Shown here in pieces: positions 49,501 through 59,253 of a stretch of DNA of 64,000 bases. The DNA comes from Sphaerisporangium krabiense (GTDB lineage Bacteria > Actinomycetota > Actinomycetes > Streptosporangiales > Streptosporangiaceae), in the NCBI RefSeq assembly GCF_014200435.1, contig NZ_JACHBR010000001.1:682001-746000 (forward strand). Direction: 5' to 3'. The notes beneath the pieces were generated by a model, which saw only the letters and a list, made by a program, of their open reading frames with translations, ran no database searches and was not told where the DNA came from. Positions within the stretch are counted from its first letter, which is position 1. Each line of letters begins with the position of its first letter. The translations under genes were made by a program, and so were the position numbers.

Positions 49501-49866
49501 AAGAAGGCCGGGTGCACGCGGGTGCTGCGGGCGACGTACGTGGACGGCAAGCGGCGTTACGCCGTCACGACCGGCATCGCGGTGTTCCCGACCAAGCAGG
49601 CCGCCGTCGCCGTGGACAAGAAGAAGGATCTGGCGAAGACGGTCTGGTTCCGCGGCCTGGCGGGCGACGCGGGCAGCGGCGCGGACAAGGCGGACATCGC
49701 CGGCGGGTACGCGTCCGGGCTGGTCTGGGGCCGCTACATCATCTTCAGCTTCGCGACCTACGCCGACGGCCACACCCCCACCGCCGCCGAGAAGGACCTC
49801 GCCCCCATCAGCGGCGCCTTCCGCGACCACACCGCCAAAGTGATCCAGAAACGCCTCACCGGCTGA
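46534..49866 (+). CDS. Giant proline-rich single-pass membrane protein, paralogue B
   Basis: 1110 residues, not recognised. About 870 residues of P/A/S/G-rich disorder come first. They hold a repeat block with five QHGA-x-P units (about 445-500) and three copies of GTPLPPAP (about 545, 620, 670). One membrane helix follows (about 874-897, VVLVAGVAVAVAAVGTAAVF), then an outside domain (about 900-1110) homologous to that of paralogue A. Basic residues (SRKR) before the helix place the long arm in the cytosol. ATG 46534 is preferred as a leaderless start; GTG 46516 is the alternative. It is separated from paralogue A by 108 bp and has its own promoter signal. Confidence 0.78.
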   Translation: MRGQDSGSEHERETESSGAPAMPPPSFGQAHQPVPRTEDDTKNPASPHRQARSHDTSPDHSPFPAPPTDGQTRPGMPSKHSKKPDPAPAPPPPGAPSPMDAPRSWGRPHSGTGQVPAEDTRRAWGRGESQPWPAAERFPGEQEWFGPSNPLDDTPASRTPSTQPWPGTDQSPAGSSPASPAMAHPDQTVPRTANGPAADLFPLTPSRESQLDQTRPGGTLPAFPPVDTPLPTATPGVPATPSAPATQGAGTPTPSAATEAPAIPGASAPTMPNASTPSISPAAPAPPAARPPAAAPSAAPGSSAASASRSQSPTERARPTRPGEPGDVPVWPLESSPADDVGGESHGRAVAGGERSPGEPSGQPSQAGAEIPSPSKPEPAGPGGPATPGPRPSPVPAPSPVPTPTVPAPSPPPVPTPSIPAPRPSASATPPTTDPSDSPSAPQLPAPQHGAQAPTHEQSPTAQHGAHPTDVRFPAAQHGAQPPAGVQSPPDQHGARPPTGEQSPADRQEERKGVPLLPRSQAGPPPPKPATTSGRVPGTPLPPAPVTLPPWPGSARRDPGAAQTSSPTPPPSAATPGTPPGPAPSASPSGPALPGSPSGPAPSGPAPSGPLPPPGTPLPPAPVTSDALTRTPPYSGSAETPAAAGAGPKDVLGPASTNSEIRTDSGTARLRPPPAPGTPLPPAPRSLSLVPPLGSEPQAAAIRSASPSDATPLASPIPTAPAPSPAPPTAPGPNSPMAPTAAPPGTGSAPPSAANPTGPNALAANPTGLMGPAVTPVTGPNGPAVPPVVGPNGPAAAPSTGSGGHSSGKDVVPARSAVLATGPVVDANRAASGAQAGQPGASGAVQERPPFVPPGAVPPPEQPSAPSEGNSRKRVVLVAGVAVAVAAVGTAAVFGYQAFNRDNAPMSLPEPLPSVDVVIPEPTDLASPEPSPVVTTVLNSEKTDPKKLTLKEAFSQQKVTVEGRAYVRAKVDLTAQWQKAAVGTFATALKKAGCTRVLRATYVDGKRRYAVTTGIAVFPTKQAAVAVDKKKDLAKTVWFRGLAGDAGSGADKADIAGGYASGLVWGRYIIFSFATYADGHTPTAAEKDLAPISGAFRDHTAKVIQKRLTG

Positions 49867-49901
49867 GGAAAGGCCCCCCGCGGCGCCCGAGTAAGGCGCC
49901 T

Positions 49902-49939
49902 CGACCGCTGATCGGCCCATGAGGACGGGTCAGCGGTCG
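49902..49939. terminator. Hairpin between paralogue B and truA
   Basis: Arms CGACCGCTGA (49902-49911) and TCAGCGGTCG (49930-49939), 18-nt loop. The right arm includes the truA stop. Placed between convergent genes; no T-run. Confidence 0.55.
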
Positions 49940-51129
49940 AGGGTGCGGACGCGGCGCGTTCGGCTGGCGCGGGCGCTCAGGTCTTCGGGAGCGGGGTAGC
50001 GGACCTCTTCGAGGCAGAGGCCGTGGGCGGGGGCGACGCTGACGCCGGAGTCGCGGACGGCGTTGACGAGCACGGTGCCCGGCCATTCGACGGGCCGGTT
50101 GCCCTCGCCGACGGCGAGCAGCGCGCCGACCAGCGCGCGGACCATCGAGTGGCAGAAGGCGTCGGCCACGACCGTGGCCACGAGCAGCTCGTCGGGCTCG
50201 CGGGTCCACTCCAGGCGCTGGAGCTCGCGGATCGTGGTGGCCCCCTCGCGGCGCTTGCAGAAGGCGGCGAAGTCGTGCTCGCCGATGAGCCGGGCCGCCG
50301 CCGCGTTCATCCGGCCGACGTCCAGGGGCCGGGGGTACCAGAGGATCTCGTTCCTGCGCAGCGGGTCCACGCCGCCGGGCGCGTCGCCCACCCGGTAGGC
50401 GTACCGGCGGGACAGGGCGGAGAAGCGCGCGTCGAAGCCCTCAGGAGCCTCCGTGACGGCCCGCACCCGCACATCCAAGGGAAGTACACCCGCGAGCCGC
50501 CGCGTCAGCGCAGAGAGCCGCTCAGCCGTGCTCCACGGGGTCGTGGCGCGGCGTCCCTCGACCGCGCTCAGGGAGGCGGCCGGGACGTCGAGGTGGACCA
50601 CCTGCCCGCGCGCGTGGACGCCCGCGTCCGTGCGGCCGGCGACGGTCAGCGAGGGAGGCGGGTCCAGGCGCAGGACGCGGCCGAGGGCCTTCTCCAGCTC
50701 GCCCTGCACGGTACGCAGTCCCGGCTGCCGCGCCCACCCGAAGAAATCCGTGCCGTCGTACGCGAGGTCCATCCGGAGCCGTACGAGCACCTCGTCGCCG
50801 CCCTCTGCCGCCGTCGCGCTGTCAGACGCGTGGCTCCCCGGCTCCCGGCCGTCACCGGCGGAGCCCGGCGACTCGACGGCCGGGGAGGTGACGGGCGCGC
50901 CGGACACGGGCGCGGCACCGGAGAACGCCTTTGTGGAAGCAACGGAGGTCGCAGGAGCGGTTCCCGGGGAGACGGAAACCGCGGCGGTTCCCAGCGTGGC
51001 GGGAACAGGGGAGGTTCCCCCGGCGGGAACAGGAGCGCTCCCCGGGCCGGCGGGAACAGGAGTGGTCCCCGGGGCGGTGGGGACAGGGGCCGTTCCCGGG
51101 GCGGCGGGAAGGCGGGGTGGGTTCGTCAT
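49930..51129 (-). CDS. truA: tRNA pseudouridine(38-40) synthase with Pro/Ala-rich N-terminal extension
   Basis: Makes pseudouridine at positions 38-40 of tRNA. The TruA core begins near residue 114 ([20 protein letters not shown]), with the catalytic Asp168 in [13 protein letters not shown] and the typical [19 protein letters not shown]. Ahead of it lie about 113 residues of low-complexity sequence built from GTAPVP/GSAPVP units. The ATG at 51129 has AGGAG 6 nt upstream, so the extension is probably translated; an in-frame Met at residue 120 lies too far inside. It follows rplQ in the alpha operon, as usual. Confidence 0.92.
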   Translation of the reverse strand: MTNPPRLPAAPGTAPVPTAPGTTPVPAGPGSAPVPAGGTSPVPATLGTAAVSVSPGTAPATSVASTKAFSGAAPVSGAPVTSPAVESPGSAGDGREPGSHASDSATAAEGGDEVLVRLRMDLAYDGTDFFGWARQPGLRTVQGELEKALGRVLRLDPPPSLTVAGRTDAGVHARGQVVHLDVPAASLSAVEGRRATTPWSTAERLSALTRRLAGVLPLDVRVRAVTEAPEGFDARFSALSRRYAYRVGDAPGGVDPLRRNEILWYPRPLDVGRMNAAAARLIGEHDFAAFCKRREGATTIRELQRLEWTREPDELLVATVVADAFCHSMVRALVGALLAVGEGNRPVEWPGTVLVNAVRDSGVSVAPAHGLCLEEVRYPAPEDLSARASRTRRVRTLDR

Positions 51130-51252
51130 CGCGGGCTCCTCTCGCGTGGGGTGCGGCGGAACGCCACGGGCCCAGCACACCGGTGAAGTGCGCTGGGCCC
51201 GTGCACGATCGGCCGACGGCCGGGAACAGGCCCCGGCCTCACCACTGCTCGA

Positions 51253-51813
51253 TCAGGCCTCGTCCTTCTTGGACTCGGTCTTCTCGTCCGCGGGCGCCTC
51301 GTCGGAGGCGGCGTCGGCGGGAGCGGCGTCCGCCGGGGCCGCGTCGGCCGGGGCGTCCTCGGCGCGCACGTCCTCCGCGGGAAGCTCGACGACCTCTTCG
51401 GCGGGCGCCGGCGCGGCGGCGGCCGGAGCCGTACGGGTCACGGTGGCGGCGTTCAGCGGCTCGCTCACCAGCTCGATCAGCGCCATGGGGGCGTTGTCGC
51501 CCTTGCGGGGGCCGAGCTTGGTGATGCGGGTGTAGCCACCGGGACGCTCGGCGAAGGTCGGCGCGATCTCGGTGAACAGGTGGTGGACGACGCCCTTGTC
51601 CTTGACCACGGTCAGAACCTGGCGACGGTTGTGGATGTCGCCCTTCTTGGCCTTGGTGATGAGACGCTCGGCCACCGGCCTGAGGCGCTTGGCCTTGGCC
51701 TCGGTGGTGCGGATGCGGCCGTGCTGGAACAGCTGAGTGGCGAGGTTCGCCAGGATCAGCCGCTCGTGGGCCGGGCTGCCGCCGAGGCGTGCACCTTTAG
51801 CGGGCTTGGGCAT
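51253..51813 (-). CDS. rplQ: 50S ribosomal protein L17 (bL17), acidic tail
   Basis: 186 residues. The core [20 protein letters not shown] through [20 protein letters not shown] is standard. The last 70 or so residues are an Ala/Asp/Glu tail with a repeated APADA unit. Such tails are common in actinomycete L17. It lies downstream of rpoA with a 143-bp gap. Confidence 0.96.
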   Translation of the reverse strand: MPKPAKGARLGGSPAHERLILANLATQLFQHGRIRTTEAKAKRLRPVAERLITKAKKGDIHNRRQVLTVVKDKGVVHHLFTEIAPTFAERPGGYTRITKLGPRKGDNAPMALIELVSEPLNAATVTRTAPAAAAPAPAEEVVELPAEDVRAEDAPADAAPADAAPADAASDEAPADEKTESKKDEA

Positions 51814-51956
51814 GGTGTCTCCTTCGGGATAACCCGCACCGGCCGTGTCAGGTACCGGAGTCGGGCCGGGAGGCTCGGTCGCTCTGCGAGCGCGCTCCCG
51901 TCAGGTGAAATACGGTGATCGCGGCCCTCCGCGAGCAGAGGGCCGCGACCGGTGGA

Positions 51957-52973
51957 TCAGTACTGCTCGGTCTCGACGTACCGGGAGTCCTCGTCGTCGT
52001 AGTCGCCACCGGCGACCGCGGTCGGGTCGAACCCGGGCGGCGAGTCCTTCAGGGCCAGCGACATCTCGTGCAGCTTCTGCTTGACCTCTTCGATGGACTT
52101 GGCGCCGAAGTTGCGGATGTCCAGCAGGTCCTGCTCGCTGCGCGCGACGAGCTCGCCCACGGTGTGGATGCCCTCGCGCTTGAGGCAGTTGTAGGAGCGA
52201 ACGGTGAGGTTCAGCTCCTCGATCGGCAGCGCCAGGTCGGCGGCGAGCGCCGCGTCCGTCGGCGACGGGCCGATGTCGATGCCCTCGGCCTCGACGTTGA
52301 GCTCGCGCGCCAGGCCGAACAGCTCGACCAGGGTCTTGCCGGCGGAGGCCACGGCGTCGCGGGGCTTCATCGACGGCTTGGTCTCGACGTCCAGGATGAG
52401 GCGGTCGAAGTCGGTGCGCTGCTCGACTCGGGTGGCCTCGACCTTGTAGGTGACCTTGAGCACCGGCGAGTAGATCGAGTCGACGGGAACGCGGCCGATC
52501 TCCTGGCCGGGCTGCTTGTTCTGGGCGGCGGAGACGTAGCCGCGACCGCGCTCGACGGTCAGCTCCATCTCCAGCTTGGCCTTGCCGTTCAGCGTGGCGA
52601 TGTGCAGGTCGGGGTTGTGGACCTCGACACCGGCGGGCGGCGCGATGTCCGCGGCGGTGACCTCGCCGGGGCCCTGCTTGCGCAGGTACATCACGACCGG
52701 CTCGTCGTGCTCGGAGGACACGACCAGCGCCTTGAGGTTGAGGATGATGTCGGTGACGTCTTCCTTGACCCCGGGCACGGTCGAGAACTCGTGCAGCACG
52801 CCCTCGATGCGGATGCTCGTGACCGCCGCCCCCGGGATGGAGGACAGCAGCGTGCGGCGCAGCGAGTTGCCGATGGTGTAGCCGAAGCCCGGCTCCAGCG
52901 GCTCGATGACGAACCGCGACCTGGTCTCCTCGATCGACTCCTCGAGGAGGGAGGGACGCTGTGCGATCAGCAT
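51957..52973 (-). CDS. rpoA: DNA-directed RNA polymerase subunit alpha
   Basis: 338 residues. The N-terminal dimerisation domain has [20 protein letters not shown] and [20 protein letters not shown]. The C-terminal domain, which contacts UP elements and activators, has [20 protein letters not shown] and [16 protein letters not shown]. It lies between rpsD and rplQ, as in the standard alpha operon. Confidence 0.98.
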   Translation of the reverse strand: MLIAQRPSLLEESIEETRSRFVIEPLEPGFGYTIGNSLRRTLLSSIPGAAVTSIRIEGVLHEFSTVPGVKEDVTDIILNLKALVVSSEHDEPVVMYLRKQGPGEVTAADIAPPAGVEVHNPDLHIATLNGKAKLEMELTVERGRGYVSAAQNKQPGQEIGRVPVDSIYSPVLKVTYKVEATRVEQRTDFDRLILDVETKPSMKPRDAVASAGKTLVELFGLARELNVEAEGIDIGPSPTDAALAADLALPIEELNLTVRSYNCLKREGIHTVGELVARSEQDLLDIRNFGAKSIEEVKQKLHEMSLALKDSPPGFDPTAVAGGDYDDEDSRYVETEQY

Positions 52974-53082
52974 TGGGTTCTCCCCTGGGTTCCGCGGGGC
53001 CCGCTATTTGACCACCGCGATGGTTGTTCTCCCCCTCCACCGGGCTCGCGAGACGCGCGCCCGGTGGACGGGCCCCGAGCTC

Positions 53083-53709
53083 TTACTTGGAGTAGAGCTC
53101 GACGATCAGCTGCTCCTGGACCTGCGTGTCGATCTGCTGGCGGACCGGGAGCTGGTGCACCAGGACGCGCAGCTTGTCCGGCACGATGCCGAGCCAGGCC
53201 GGGACGGTCCTGTCGCCGACGGTGGCGCGGGCCACCTCGTACGGCATGAGGTTGCGGGACTTCTCGCGCACCTCGATGATGTCGTGCTCCCGGACCCGGT
53301 AGGACGGGATGTCGACCTTCTTGCCGTTCACCAGGATGTGGCCGTGGCGCACCTGCTGGCGCGCGGCGTCGCGCGAGACGGCGAGACCGGCCCGGAACAC
53401 CACGTTGTCCAGGCGGCTCTCCAGGATCTGGAGGAGGTTCTCACCGGTCTTGCCGGCCTTGCGGTTGGCTTCCTCGTAGTAGTTGCGGAACTGCTTCTCG
53501 AGGATGCCGTAGATGCGGCGGGTCTTCTGCTTCTCCCGGAGCTGGAGCTGGTACTCCGACTCCTTGGGACGGCCGCGGCCGTGCTCACCCGGCGGGTAAG
53601 GACGGATCTCGATGGGGCACTTGGGGGACTCACACTTGGCGCCCTTGAGGAAGAGCTTGGTCTTCTCTCGGCGGCAGAGCTTGCAGTCCGCTCCGGTGTA
53701 ACGAGCCAT
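53083..53709 (-). CDS. rpsD: 30S ribosomal protein S4 (uS4), zinc type
   Basis: 208 residues beginning [20 protein letters not shown]. Cys9, Cys12, Cys26 and Cys31 form the zinc site that many low-zinc paralogues lack. The S4 RNA-binding domain has [20 protein letters not shown] and [18 protein letters not shown]4 is a primary 16S-binding protein and often the translational repressor of the alpha operon. Confidence 0.98.
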   Translation of the reverse strand: MARYTGADCKLCRREKTKLFLKGAKCESPKCPIEIRPYPPGEHGRGRPKESEYQLQLREKQKTRRIYGILEKQFRNYYEEANRKAGKTGENLLQILESRLDNVVFRAGLAVSRDAARQQVRHGHILVNGKKVDIPSYRVREHDIIEVREKSRNLMPYEVARATVGDRTVPAWLGIVPDKLRVLVHQLPVRQQIDTQVQEQLIVELYSK

Positions 53710-53729
53710 TTCTCTGTCTCTCCTGGGCC

Positions 53730-54134
53730 TCAGACGCGGCGGCGCTTGGGCGGACGGCAACCGTTGTGGGGAACCGGGGTCACATCCTGGATGGAACCCA
53801 CCTCCAGACCGGTGGCCTGGAGGGACCGGATGGCGGTCTCGCGACCGGACCCGGGGCCCTTCACGAAGACGTCGACCTTGCGCATGCCGTGCTCCATGGC
53901 GCGGCGGGCGGCGTTCTCGGCGGCCATCTGCGCGGCGAACGGGGTGGACTTGCGGGAGCCCTTGAACCCGACGTGGCCGGCGCTGGCCCAGGAGATCACG
54001 TTCCCGCTCGGGTCGGTGATCGAGACGATCGTGTTGTTGAACGTGCTCTTGATGTGGGCGTGCCCGTGAGCGACGTTCTTCTTCTCCTTGCGGCGCACCT
54101 TCTTCGGTGCGCCTTGGCGGCTCTTCGGCGGCAT
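53730..54134 (-). CDS. rpsK: 30S ribosomal protein S11 (uS11)
   Basis: 134 residues: [20 protein letters not shown], the middle [20 protein letters not shown], and the tail [18 protein letters not shown]. It lies between rpsM and rpsD, 20 bp before rpsD. Confidence 0.98.
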   Translation of the reverse strand: MPPKSRQGAPKKVRRKEKKNVAHGHAHIKSTFNNTIVSITDPSGNVISWASAGHVGFKGSRKSTPFAAQMAAENAARRAMEHGMRKVDVFVKGPGSGRETAIRSLQATGLEVGSIQDVTPVPHNGCRPPKRRRV

Positions 54135-54224
54135 GTAGCGCTATCTCCTGAGGTGATCGGTCCTGCTGCGTGTGCGGAGGCGCGGGGCGGGCCGCCGGGC
54201 CCTGTCGCGCGCCACCGGCGAGGA

Positions 54225-54605
54225 CTACTTCTTGCCGGGCTTCTTCTTGCCGGCCACGGTCTTCTTCTTGCCCTTGCGGGTGCGCGCGTTGGTCTGCGTG
54301 CGCTGACCATGCACGGGAAGGCCGCGGCGGTGGCGGATGCCCTGGTAGCACCCGATCTCGATCTTGCGGCGGATGTCGGCCTGGACCTCGCGGCGCAGGT
54401 CACCCTCGATCTTGAAGGTGGCCTCGATGTAGTCACGCAGCGGCACCAGCTCGGTGTCGCTCAGCTGGTGGACGCGAAGGTCACCGCTGATGCCCGTGGC
54501 CTGCAGCACTTCCTGAGCGCGGCTGCGGCCGATTCCGTAGATGTAGGTGAGAGCGATCTCCAGCCGCTTGTCGCGGGGGAGGTCGACGCCAACCAGGCGA
54601 GCCAT
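54225..54605 (-). CDS. rpsM: 30S ribosomal protein S13 (uS13)
   Basis: 126 residues from ATG 54605 ([20 protein letters not shown]). [12 protein letters not shown] and the tail [14 protein letters not shown] are standard. A longer frame upstream is not S13-like. It contacts tRNA and bridges the subunits. Confidence 0.98.
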   Translation of the reverse strand: MARLVGVDLPRDKRLEIALTYIYGIGRSRAQEVLQATGISGDLRVHQLSDTELVPLRDYIEATFKIEGDLRREVQADIRRKIEIGCYQGIRHRRGLPVHGQRTQTNARTRKGKKKTVAGKKKPGKK

Positions 54606-54803
54606 GGTCGGGCATTCTCCTTCGATGTGGCGGAGGTCTTGCGCGTCACTACCCCTCCCCATGCCCGGGGTGAGGGCCCCGGCCTCCGACCGGGGGTCTC
54701 CCGCGTGGTTCGGCGTGCGCCGCCTGCGCGGGTGTGATGCGCTACTGCGAGGTGTTCACTTGTTCCTACCCGGCCACGCCCCTGAGGCGTCGCCCGGGCG
54801 CGA

Positions 54804-54917
54804 TCAGCCCTGGCGCTGCTTGTGGCGCAGGTTGTCGCAGATCACCATGACGCGACCGTGCCGGCGGATCACCTTGCACTTGTCGCAGATCTTCTTGACG
54901 CTCGGCTTGACCTTCAT
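54804..54917 (-). CDS. rpmJ: 50S ribosomal protein L36 (bL36), zinc type
   Basis: 37 residues, [20 protein letters not shown] onward. Cys11, Cys14, Cys27 and His32 form the zinc ribbon. It lies between infA and rpsM; about 200 bp separate it from rpsM, more than usual for this operon. Confidence 0.97.
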   Translation of the reverse strand: MKVKPSVKKICDKCKVIRRHGRVMVICDNLRHKQRQG

Positions 54918-55019
54918 AGTCCTTGTCGTTTCCTCAGACGGCCCGCCCGCCGGCGCCGCAGAGTCGCCCGCCGCGCCTGCGCGCGAGCGGCCGGCCTCTT
55001 CCACGCCACCGGGAAGGGC

Positions 55020-55241
55020 TTACTTGTATCGGTAGACGATCCGCCCACGACTGAGGTCGTAAGGGCTCAGTTCCACGACGACCCGGTCGTCGGGGAGAAT
55101 CCGGATGTAGTGCATCCGCATCCGTCCGCTGATGTGGGCCAGGACCTTATGGCCGTTGTCGAGCTGCACCCGGAACATCGCGTTGGGCAGCGACTCGACC
55201 ACAGTGCCCTCGATCTCGATGGCGCCGTCCTTCTTGGCCAT
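55020..55241 (-). CDS. infA: Translation initiation factor IF-1
   Basis: 73 residues, [20 protein letters not shown] through [15 protein letters not shown], the complete S1/OB-fold factor that occupies the ribosomal A site during initiation. It is the first gene of infA-rpmJ-rpsM-rpsK-rpsD-rpoA-rplQ-truA. Confidence 0.98.
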   Translation of the reverse strand: MAKKDGAIEIEGTVVESLPNAMFRVQLDNGHKVLAHISGRMRMHYIRILPDDRVVVELSPYDLSRGRIVYRYK

Positions 55242-55729
55242 GTCCCTCGCGTTTCACTGATCGGTCGTCTGAGGTTTCGGCACACTACGCAGCCGCGACC
55301 GCGAGCGCGTGTGAGAGCGGCGGCGGAAGCCGCCGGACGCGCAATGGTCATAGTGAGCCGACAAAGGAGTGTACGACAACCGGCGAGGAATTGCGAAACG
55401 CCTGGTTCTTGTCCGGACACAACCGGCCCCCAGTCTACCTCAGAGGTGCCCGCCTACGGGATGGGCGACGTGGGGTGTCTCCGCACGTGGACGCGCCCAC
55501 CCGGCCGCCGGTACCGCCGATACCCGGCCTGGGTGGGCGCGTGCTCACGAGTGGACACGCTTGAGCCGTCGGCGGCGGCGATCAGATGTCCTCCACGCGC
55601 GGACGGACGGTGACGGCGTTCGCTTCTCGCCGGTAACCCCCGTTGTCCGCTAAAGATCACTTACCCCCCGCCAAACCGGGAAACTGCCGTGAGCGGTAAA
55701 GCCTGCGTCGAATCCCGTGAAACGAGAAC
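55242..55729. other. About 490-bp gap upstream of infA
   Basis: No gene. A candidate infA -10 (TACACT on the minus strand, 55368-55373) has only a weak TCGCAA at the -35 place. A small GC stem (CGGCGG...CCGCCG, near 55317-55336) lies in the leader. The far half is plain GC-rich sequence where I see nothing. Confidence 0.4.
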
Positions 55730-55757
55730 GGCGGGCGCTCCACGCGGAGCACCCGCC
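55730..55757 (-). terminator. Hairpin downstream of the DUF1707 gene
   Basis: GGCGGG-C-GCTCC / GGAGC-A-CCCGCC with a 4-nt loop: 11 paired bases and one mismatch, 30 bp past the stop, followed on the minus strand by a T-rich TTCTCGTTTC. Confidence 0.7.
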
Positions 55758-55786
55758 CATTTCACCCGGTCCGGTGGCGGCGAGCC

Positions 55787-56230
55787 CTATCCCTTGGACC
55801 TGTGGTTCCTGCCGCCCTCATGGTTCTTGCCGTCCCCACCGAAAATGGTGCTGACCAGCAGGATCGCACCCCACGGCCCCGCCACCCACATCGGCCAGAA
55901 GTACCCGCCGAAGTCGCTCAGGGCCCAGATGACCGTGGTGACCGCCAACACCATGGCCCAGCTCGTCCAGGCCGCCTTCAGGCCCTTCTGGGCGTTGCCG
56001 GGCCGCGCGCGCTCGGCGGGCGGCGCGGCCGGGCGCGCGTTCAGGTCGATGTCGGGCAGGTCGGCGGTCAGCTTCTGGAGATCGCCGTAGGTCCTGCCCT
56101 GATAGACCAGCTCCAGGCGCTCCTGGAACTCCTCCATCGTGAGACGGCCCTGGGCGGCGTGCTCGCGCAGCGCGGCCGCCACCTTGTCCCTGTCGCCGTC
56201 CGACGCCCTCATGTCCGGTGTCGCCGCCAT
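55787..56230 (-). CDS. DUF1707 (SHOCT-like) membrane protein
   Basis: 147 residues. The N-terminal DUF1707 domain has MRASDGDRDKVAAALREHAA then GRLTMEEFQERLELVYQGRT, followed by two membrane helices (about 82-100 and 106-126, with WPMWVAGPWG between) and a basic tail. ATG 56230 is chosen because GAGGG precedes it; a longer frame to 56290 is less likely. Family members are membrane proteins of unknown role. It starts 66 bp after the map stop. Confidence 0.85.
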   Translation of the reverse strand: MAATPDMRASDGDRDKVAAALREHAAQGRLTMEEFQERLELVYQGRTYGDLQKLTADLPDIDLNARPAAPPAERARPGNAQKGLKAAWTSWAMVLAVTTVIWALSDFGGYFWPMWVAGPWGAILLVSTIFGGDGKNHEGGRNHRSKG

Positions 56231-56296
56231 CGATCCCTCAACTCCCGCGCTGACGTCCGCCGAGGGGACGGCCTGCCCGCGACGGGTCAAGCGGGC

Positions 56297-57139
56297 TCAA
56301 CGTCCCGGCCCGGCACCGGTGTCGGTCTTCCCTCCCAGCAGTTCGCTGAGCCGTGCCTTCCCCCCATCCAGGGCGGTAAGCACCCAAGGACCATTATCGG
56401 TGACCGCGACGCTGTGCTCGAAGTGCGCCGAGGGCTTTCCGTCGATCGTCACGACCGTCCAGTCGTCGTCCAGGACGCGGGTGCGGTCGGTGCCGACGTT
56501 CACCATCGGCTCGATCGCGAAGCACATGCCCGGCTCGAACCGGGGCCCCTTGCCGGGCCTGCCGTGGTTGGCGACCCACGGCTCCATGTGCATCTCGGTG
56601 CCGATGCCGTGCCCGCCGTACTCCTGAGGGATGCCGTAGCGGCCCTGAGAGCGCACGTAACGCTCGACCTCGTGCCCGATGTCGGACAGGTGCCCGCCGA
56701 CGGTCAGGGCCGCGATACCGCGCCACATGGCCTCTTCCGTGACCCGCATCAGCTCGGTCAGCGCGGGGTCGACCTCGCCCACCCCGACGGTGATCGCCGA
56801 GTCGCCGTGCCACCCGTCGAGGATGGCCCCGCAGTCGATGGAGATGATGTCGCCCTCGCGCAGCGCGCGCCGCGCCGTCGGGATGCCGTGCACGACCTCG
56901 TCGTTGACCGAGGCGCAGATGGTGGCGGGAAAGCCCTGGTACCCCTTGAAGGACGGGATCGCGCCCTCGTCGCGGATGGCCTTCTCGGCGATCGCGTCCA
57001 GGTCGAGCGGCGTGACGCCCGGGCGCACGGACTCGCGCAGCAACTGGAGCGTCCGCCCGACGACCAGGCCGGCGGCCCGCATCTTGTCGACCTGCTCCGG
57101 CGTCTTGACCTGGATCCCGTGCTTGTTCTTCTTGAACAC
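56297..57139 (-). CDS. map: Methionine aminopeptidase, type I
   Basis: Removes the initiator Met from new proteins. In its 280 residues the five metal ligands can be read: Asp in ISIDCGAIL, Asp in WHGDSAIT, His in GGHGIGTEMH, Glu in AIEPMVNVG and Glu in AHFEHSVAV. GTG start at 57139. It lies downstream of adk with a 153-bp gap; secY-adk-map is the normal order. Confidence 0.96.
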   Translation of the reverse strand: MFKKNKHGIQVKTPEQVDKMRAAGLVVGRTLQLLRESVRPGVTPLDLDAIAEKAIRDEGAIPSFKGYQGFPATICASVNDEVVHGIPTARRALREGDIISIDCGAILDGWHGDSAITVGVGEVDPALTELMRVTEEAMWRGIAALTVGGHLSDIGHEVERYVRSQGRYGIPQEYGGHGIGTEMHMEPWVANHGRPGKGPRFEPGMCFAIEPMVNVGTDRTRVLDDDWTVVTIDGKPSAHFEHSVAVTDNGPWVLTALDGGKARLSELLGGKTDTGAGPGR

Positions 57140-57292
57140 TTACTGGCACCCCCTGGGGTGAATCAACGGACGGCGCGGCAGCCCGATTCCCCCGATTGTC
57201 CCCCAACACGCCGAACGCCACCCCTGGAGAATGACCCCAGAAGTGGCGTTGGCGGAAATCGCGGGATTCGGGGAACTACGACCCTTGATGCG

Positions 57293-57946
57293 TTATTCGG
57301 CGAAGCGGCGCAGCTCCGCCATCGCCCGCTGCGTGATCTCCTCTACCGGACCGGTGGCGTCCACGCCGCGGAGGATGCCCTCGTCGGCGTAGAACCTGAT
57401 CAGCGGCGCCGTCTGGTCCTGGTAGACCTCCAACCGGTGGCGGATGGTCTCCTCACGGTCGTCGTCGCGCTGGAACAGGTCTCCACCGCACGCGTCGCAG
57501 ACCCCCTCGGTGGCGGGGGGGTCGAACACGACGTGCCACACCTTGCCGCAGGAGCGGCAGGTGCGCCGTCCGGCGAGGCGCCGCACGACCTCCTCGTCGT
57601 CCACGACCAGTTCCAGGACGAGGTCGAGCGAGGTGCCGAACTCGGCCAGCATCTTGTTGAGGATCTGGGCCTGCGGCACGTTGCGCGGGAAGCCGTCCAG
57701 CAGGAAGCCCTCCTGCGCGTCCGGCTCCGAGAGGCGGTCGCGGACCATGGCGATGGTGACCTCGTCGGGCACGAGATCGCCGCGGTCCATGTATTCCTTG
57801 GCAAGCTTGCCGAGTTCCGTGCCGCCCGAGACGTTGGCACGGAAGATGTCCCCTGTCGAGATCTTCGGGATGGACAGGTTCGATGCGATGAACTGGGCCT
57901 GCGTCCCCTTACCCGCTCCGGGGGGCCCGACCAGGACGACGCGCAC
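57293..57946 (-). CDS. adk: Adenylate kinase, zinc-LID type
   Basis: AMP + ATP to 2 ADP. 217 residues: P-loop [18 protein letters not shown]-binding [11 protein letters not shown], and [10 protein letters not shown]. The LID carries Cys130, Cys133, Cys150 and Cys153, a zinc site as in Gram-positive kinases. The GTG start shares one base with the secY stop, so expression is coupled. Confidence 0.97.
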   Translation of the reverse strand: MRVVLVGPPGAGKGTQAQFIASNLSIPKISTGDIFRANVSGGTELGKLAKEYMDRGDLVPDEVTIAMVRDRLSEPDAQEGFLLDGFPRNVPQAQILNKMLAEFGTSLDLVLELVVDDEEVVRRLAGRRTCRSCGKVWHVVFDPPATEGVCDACGGDLFQRDDDREETIRHRLEVYQDQTAPLIRFYADEGILRGVDATGPVEEITQRAMAELRRFAE

Positions 57947-59253
57947 TACTTGAGGAAGCCCTCGTAGTTCCGCTGCTGTAGCTGGCTCTCGATCTGCTTC
58001 ACGGTGTCCAGCCCAACACCAACCATGATCAGAATGCTCGTGCCTCCGAACGGGAAGTTCTGGCTCGCCCCTGCCACCGCCAGCGCGATGATCGGCACCA
58101 TGGAGATCAGGCCCAGATACAACGAACCGGGAGCGGTAAGCCGCGTGAGCACGTAGTTGAGGTACTCAGCGGTCGGCCGTCCCGGGCGGATGCCCGGGAT
58201 GAAACCACCGTACTTCTTCATGTTGTCCGCCACTTCAACGGGGTTGAAGGTAATGGACACGTAGAAGTAGGTGAAGAAGATGATCAGCACGAAGAACGTG
58301 ATCATGTACACCGGGTGGTCACCGCGGACGAAGTTCTGCGCGAGCCACTGGACGACGACGTTCGGCTCCGCGCTGTTGCCGAACAGCGACACCACGAGCT
58401 GCGGGAGGTAGAGCAGCGAGGAGGCGAAGATGACCGGGATGATGCCGGCCTGGTTCACCTTGAGCGGGATGTAGGTCGAGGTGCCGCCGTACATGCGGCG
58501 GCCCACCATGCGCTTGGCGTACTGCACCGGGATGCGACGCTGGGCCTGCTCGACGAAGACGACCGCGGCGATCATGAACACACCGACCACCATCACCACG
58601 GCGAAGGTGAAGGCGTTCTGACGGAAGATGTTCATGAGCTCGGACGGGAAGACCGCGATGACCTGCGTGAAGATCAGGATGGACATGCCGTTGCCGACCC
58701 CGCGGTCGGTGATGAGCTCGCCCAGCCACATGATCACGGAGGTGCCCGCGGTCATGACGACCACCATCGTGATGATGGTGAACACGTCGTTGTTGATCAA
58801 AATGGGCTGGCGACAGTTCGGGAAGAGCTGCCCGGTGCGCGCCAGCGCGACGAAGGCGGTCGACTGCAGGATCGCAAGACCGATGGTGAGATAACGCGTG
58901 TACTGCGTGATCTTGGCGGTGCCCGCCTGGCCTTCCTTCTTCAGCGCCTCAAGACGTGGAATGACCACGGTGAGCAGCTGGAGGATGATGCTCGCGGTGA
59001 TGTAGGGCATGATGCCCAGCGCGAACACCGACAGCTTCAGCAGCGCACCGCCGCTGAAAAGCTGCACCATGCCATAGATGTTGGCGGCGTCTCCGGCCTG
59101 CGCCTCTTTCAGACACTGCTGGACGTTGATCGTGTTGACGCCTGGGGTCGGCAGCACCGAACCCAGCCGGAACAACACGATGATCCCCAGCGTGAAGAGC
59201 AGCTTATTGCGCAGGTCGGGCGTACGGAACGCCCGGCTAATCGCGGTCAGCAC
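57946..59253 (-). CDS. secY: Protein translocase subunit SecY
   Basis: Central pore of the Sec translocon, 435 residues and ten membrane helices. [20 protein letters not shown] at the start, [20 protein letters not shown] (the cytosolic loop binding SecA and ribosome) and the plug region near [11 protein letters not shown] are recognisable. GTG start. It is separated from rplO by 169 bp. Confidence 0.98.
   Translation of the reverse strand: MLTAISRAFRTPDLRNKLLFTLGIIVLFRLGSVLPTPGVNTINVQQCLKEAQAGDAANIYGMVQLFSGGALLKLSVFALGIMPYITASIILQLLTVVIPRLEALKKEGQAGTAKITQYTRYLTIGLAILQSTAFVALARTGQLFPNCRQPILINNDVFTIITMVVVMTAGTSVIMWLGELITDRGVGNGMSILIFTQVIAVFPSELMNIFRQNAFTFAVVMVVGVFMIAAVVFVEQAQRRIPVQYAKRMVGRRMYGGTSTYIPLKVNQAGIIPVIFASSLLYLPQLVVSLFGNSAEPNVVVQWLAQNFVRGDHPVYMITFFVLIIFFTYFYVSITFNPVEVADNMKKYGGFIPGIRPGRPTAEYLNYVLTRLTAPGSLYLGLISMVPIIALAVAGASQNFPFGGTSILIMVGVGLDTVKQIESQLQQRNYEGFLK

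Noticed and set aside
55690-55740. tRNA-like string (GTCGAATCCCG resembling a T-loop)
   Set aside because: No acceptor stem, D-arm or anticodon arm can be folded around it; no tRNA or rRNA gene is visible in the window.
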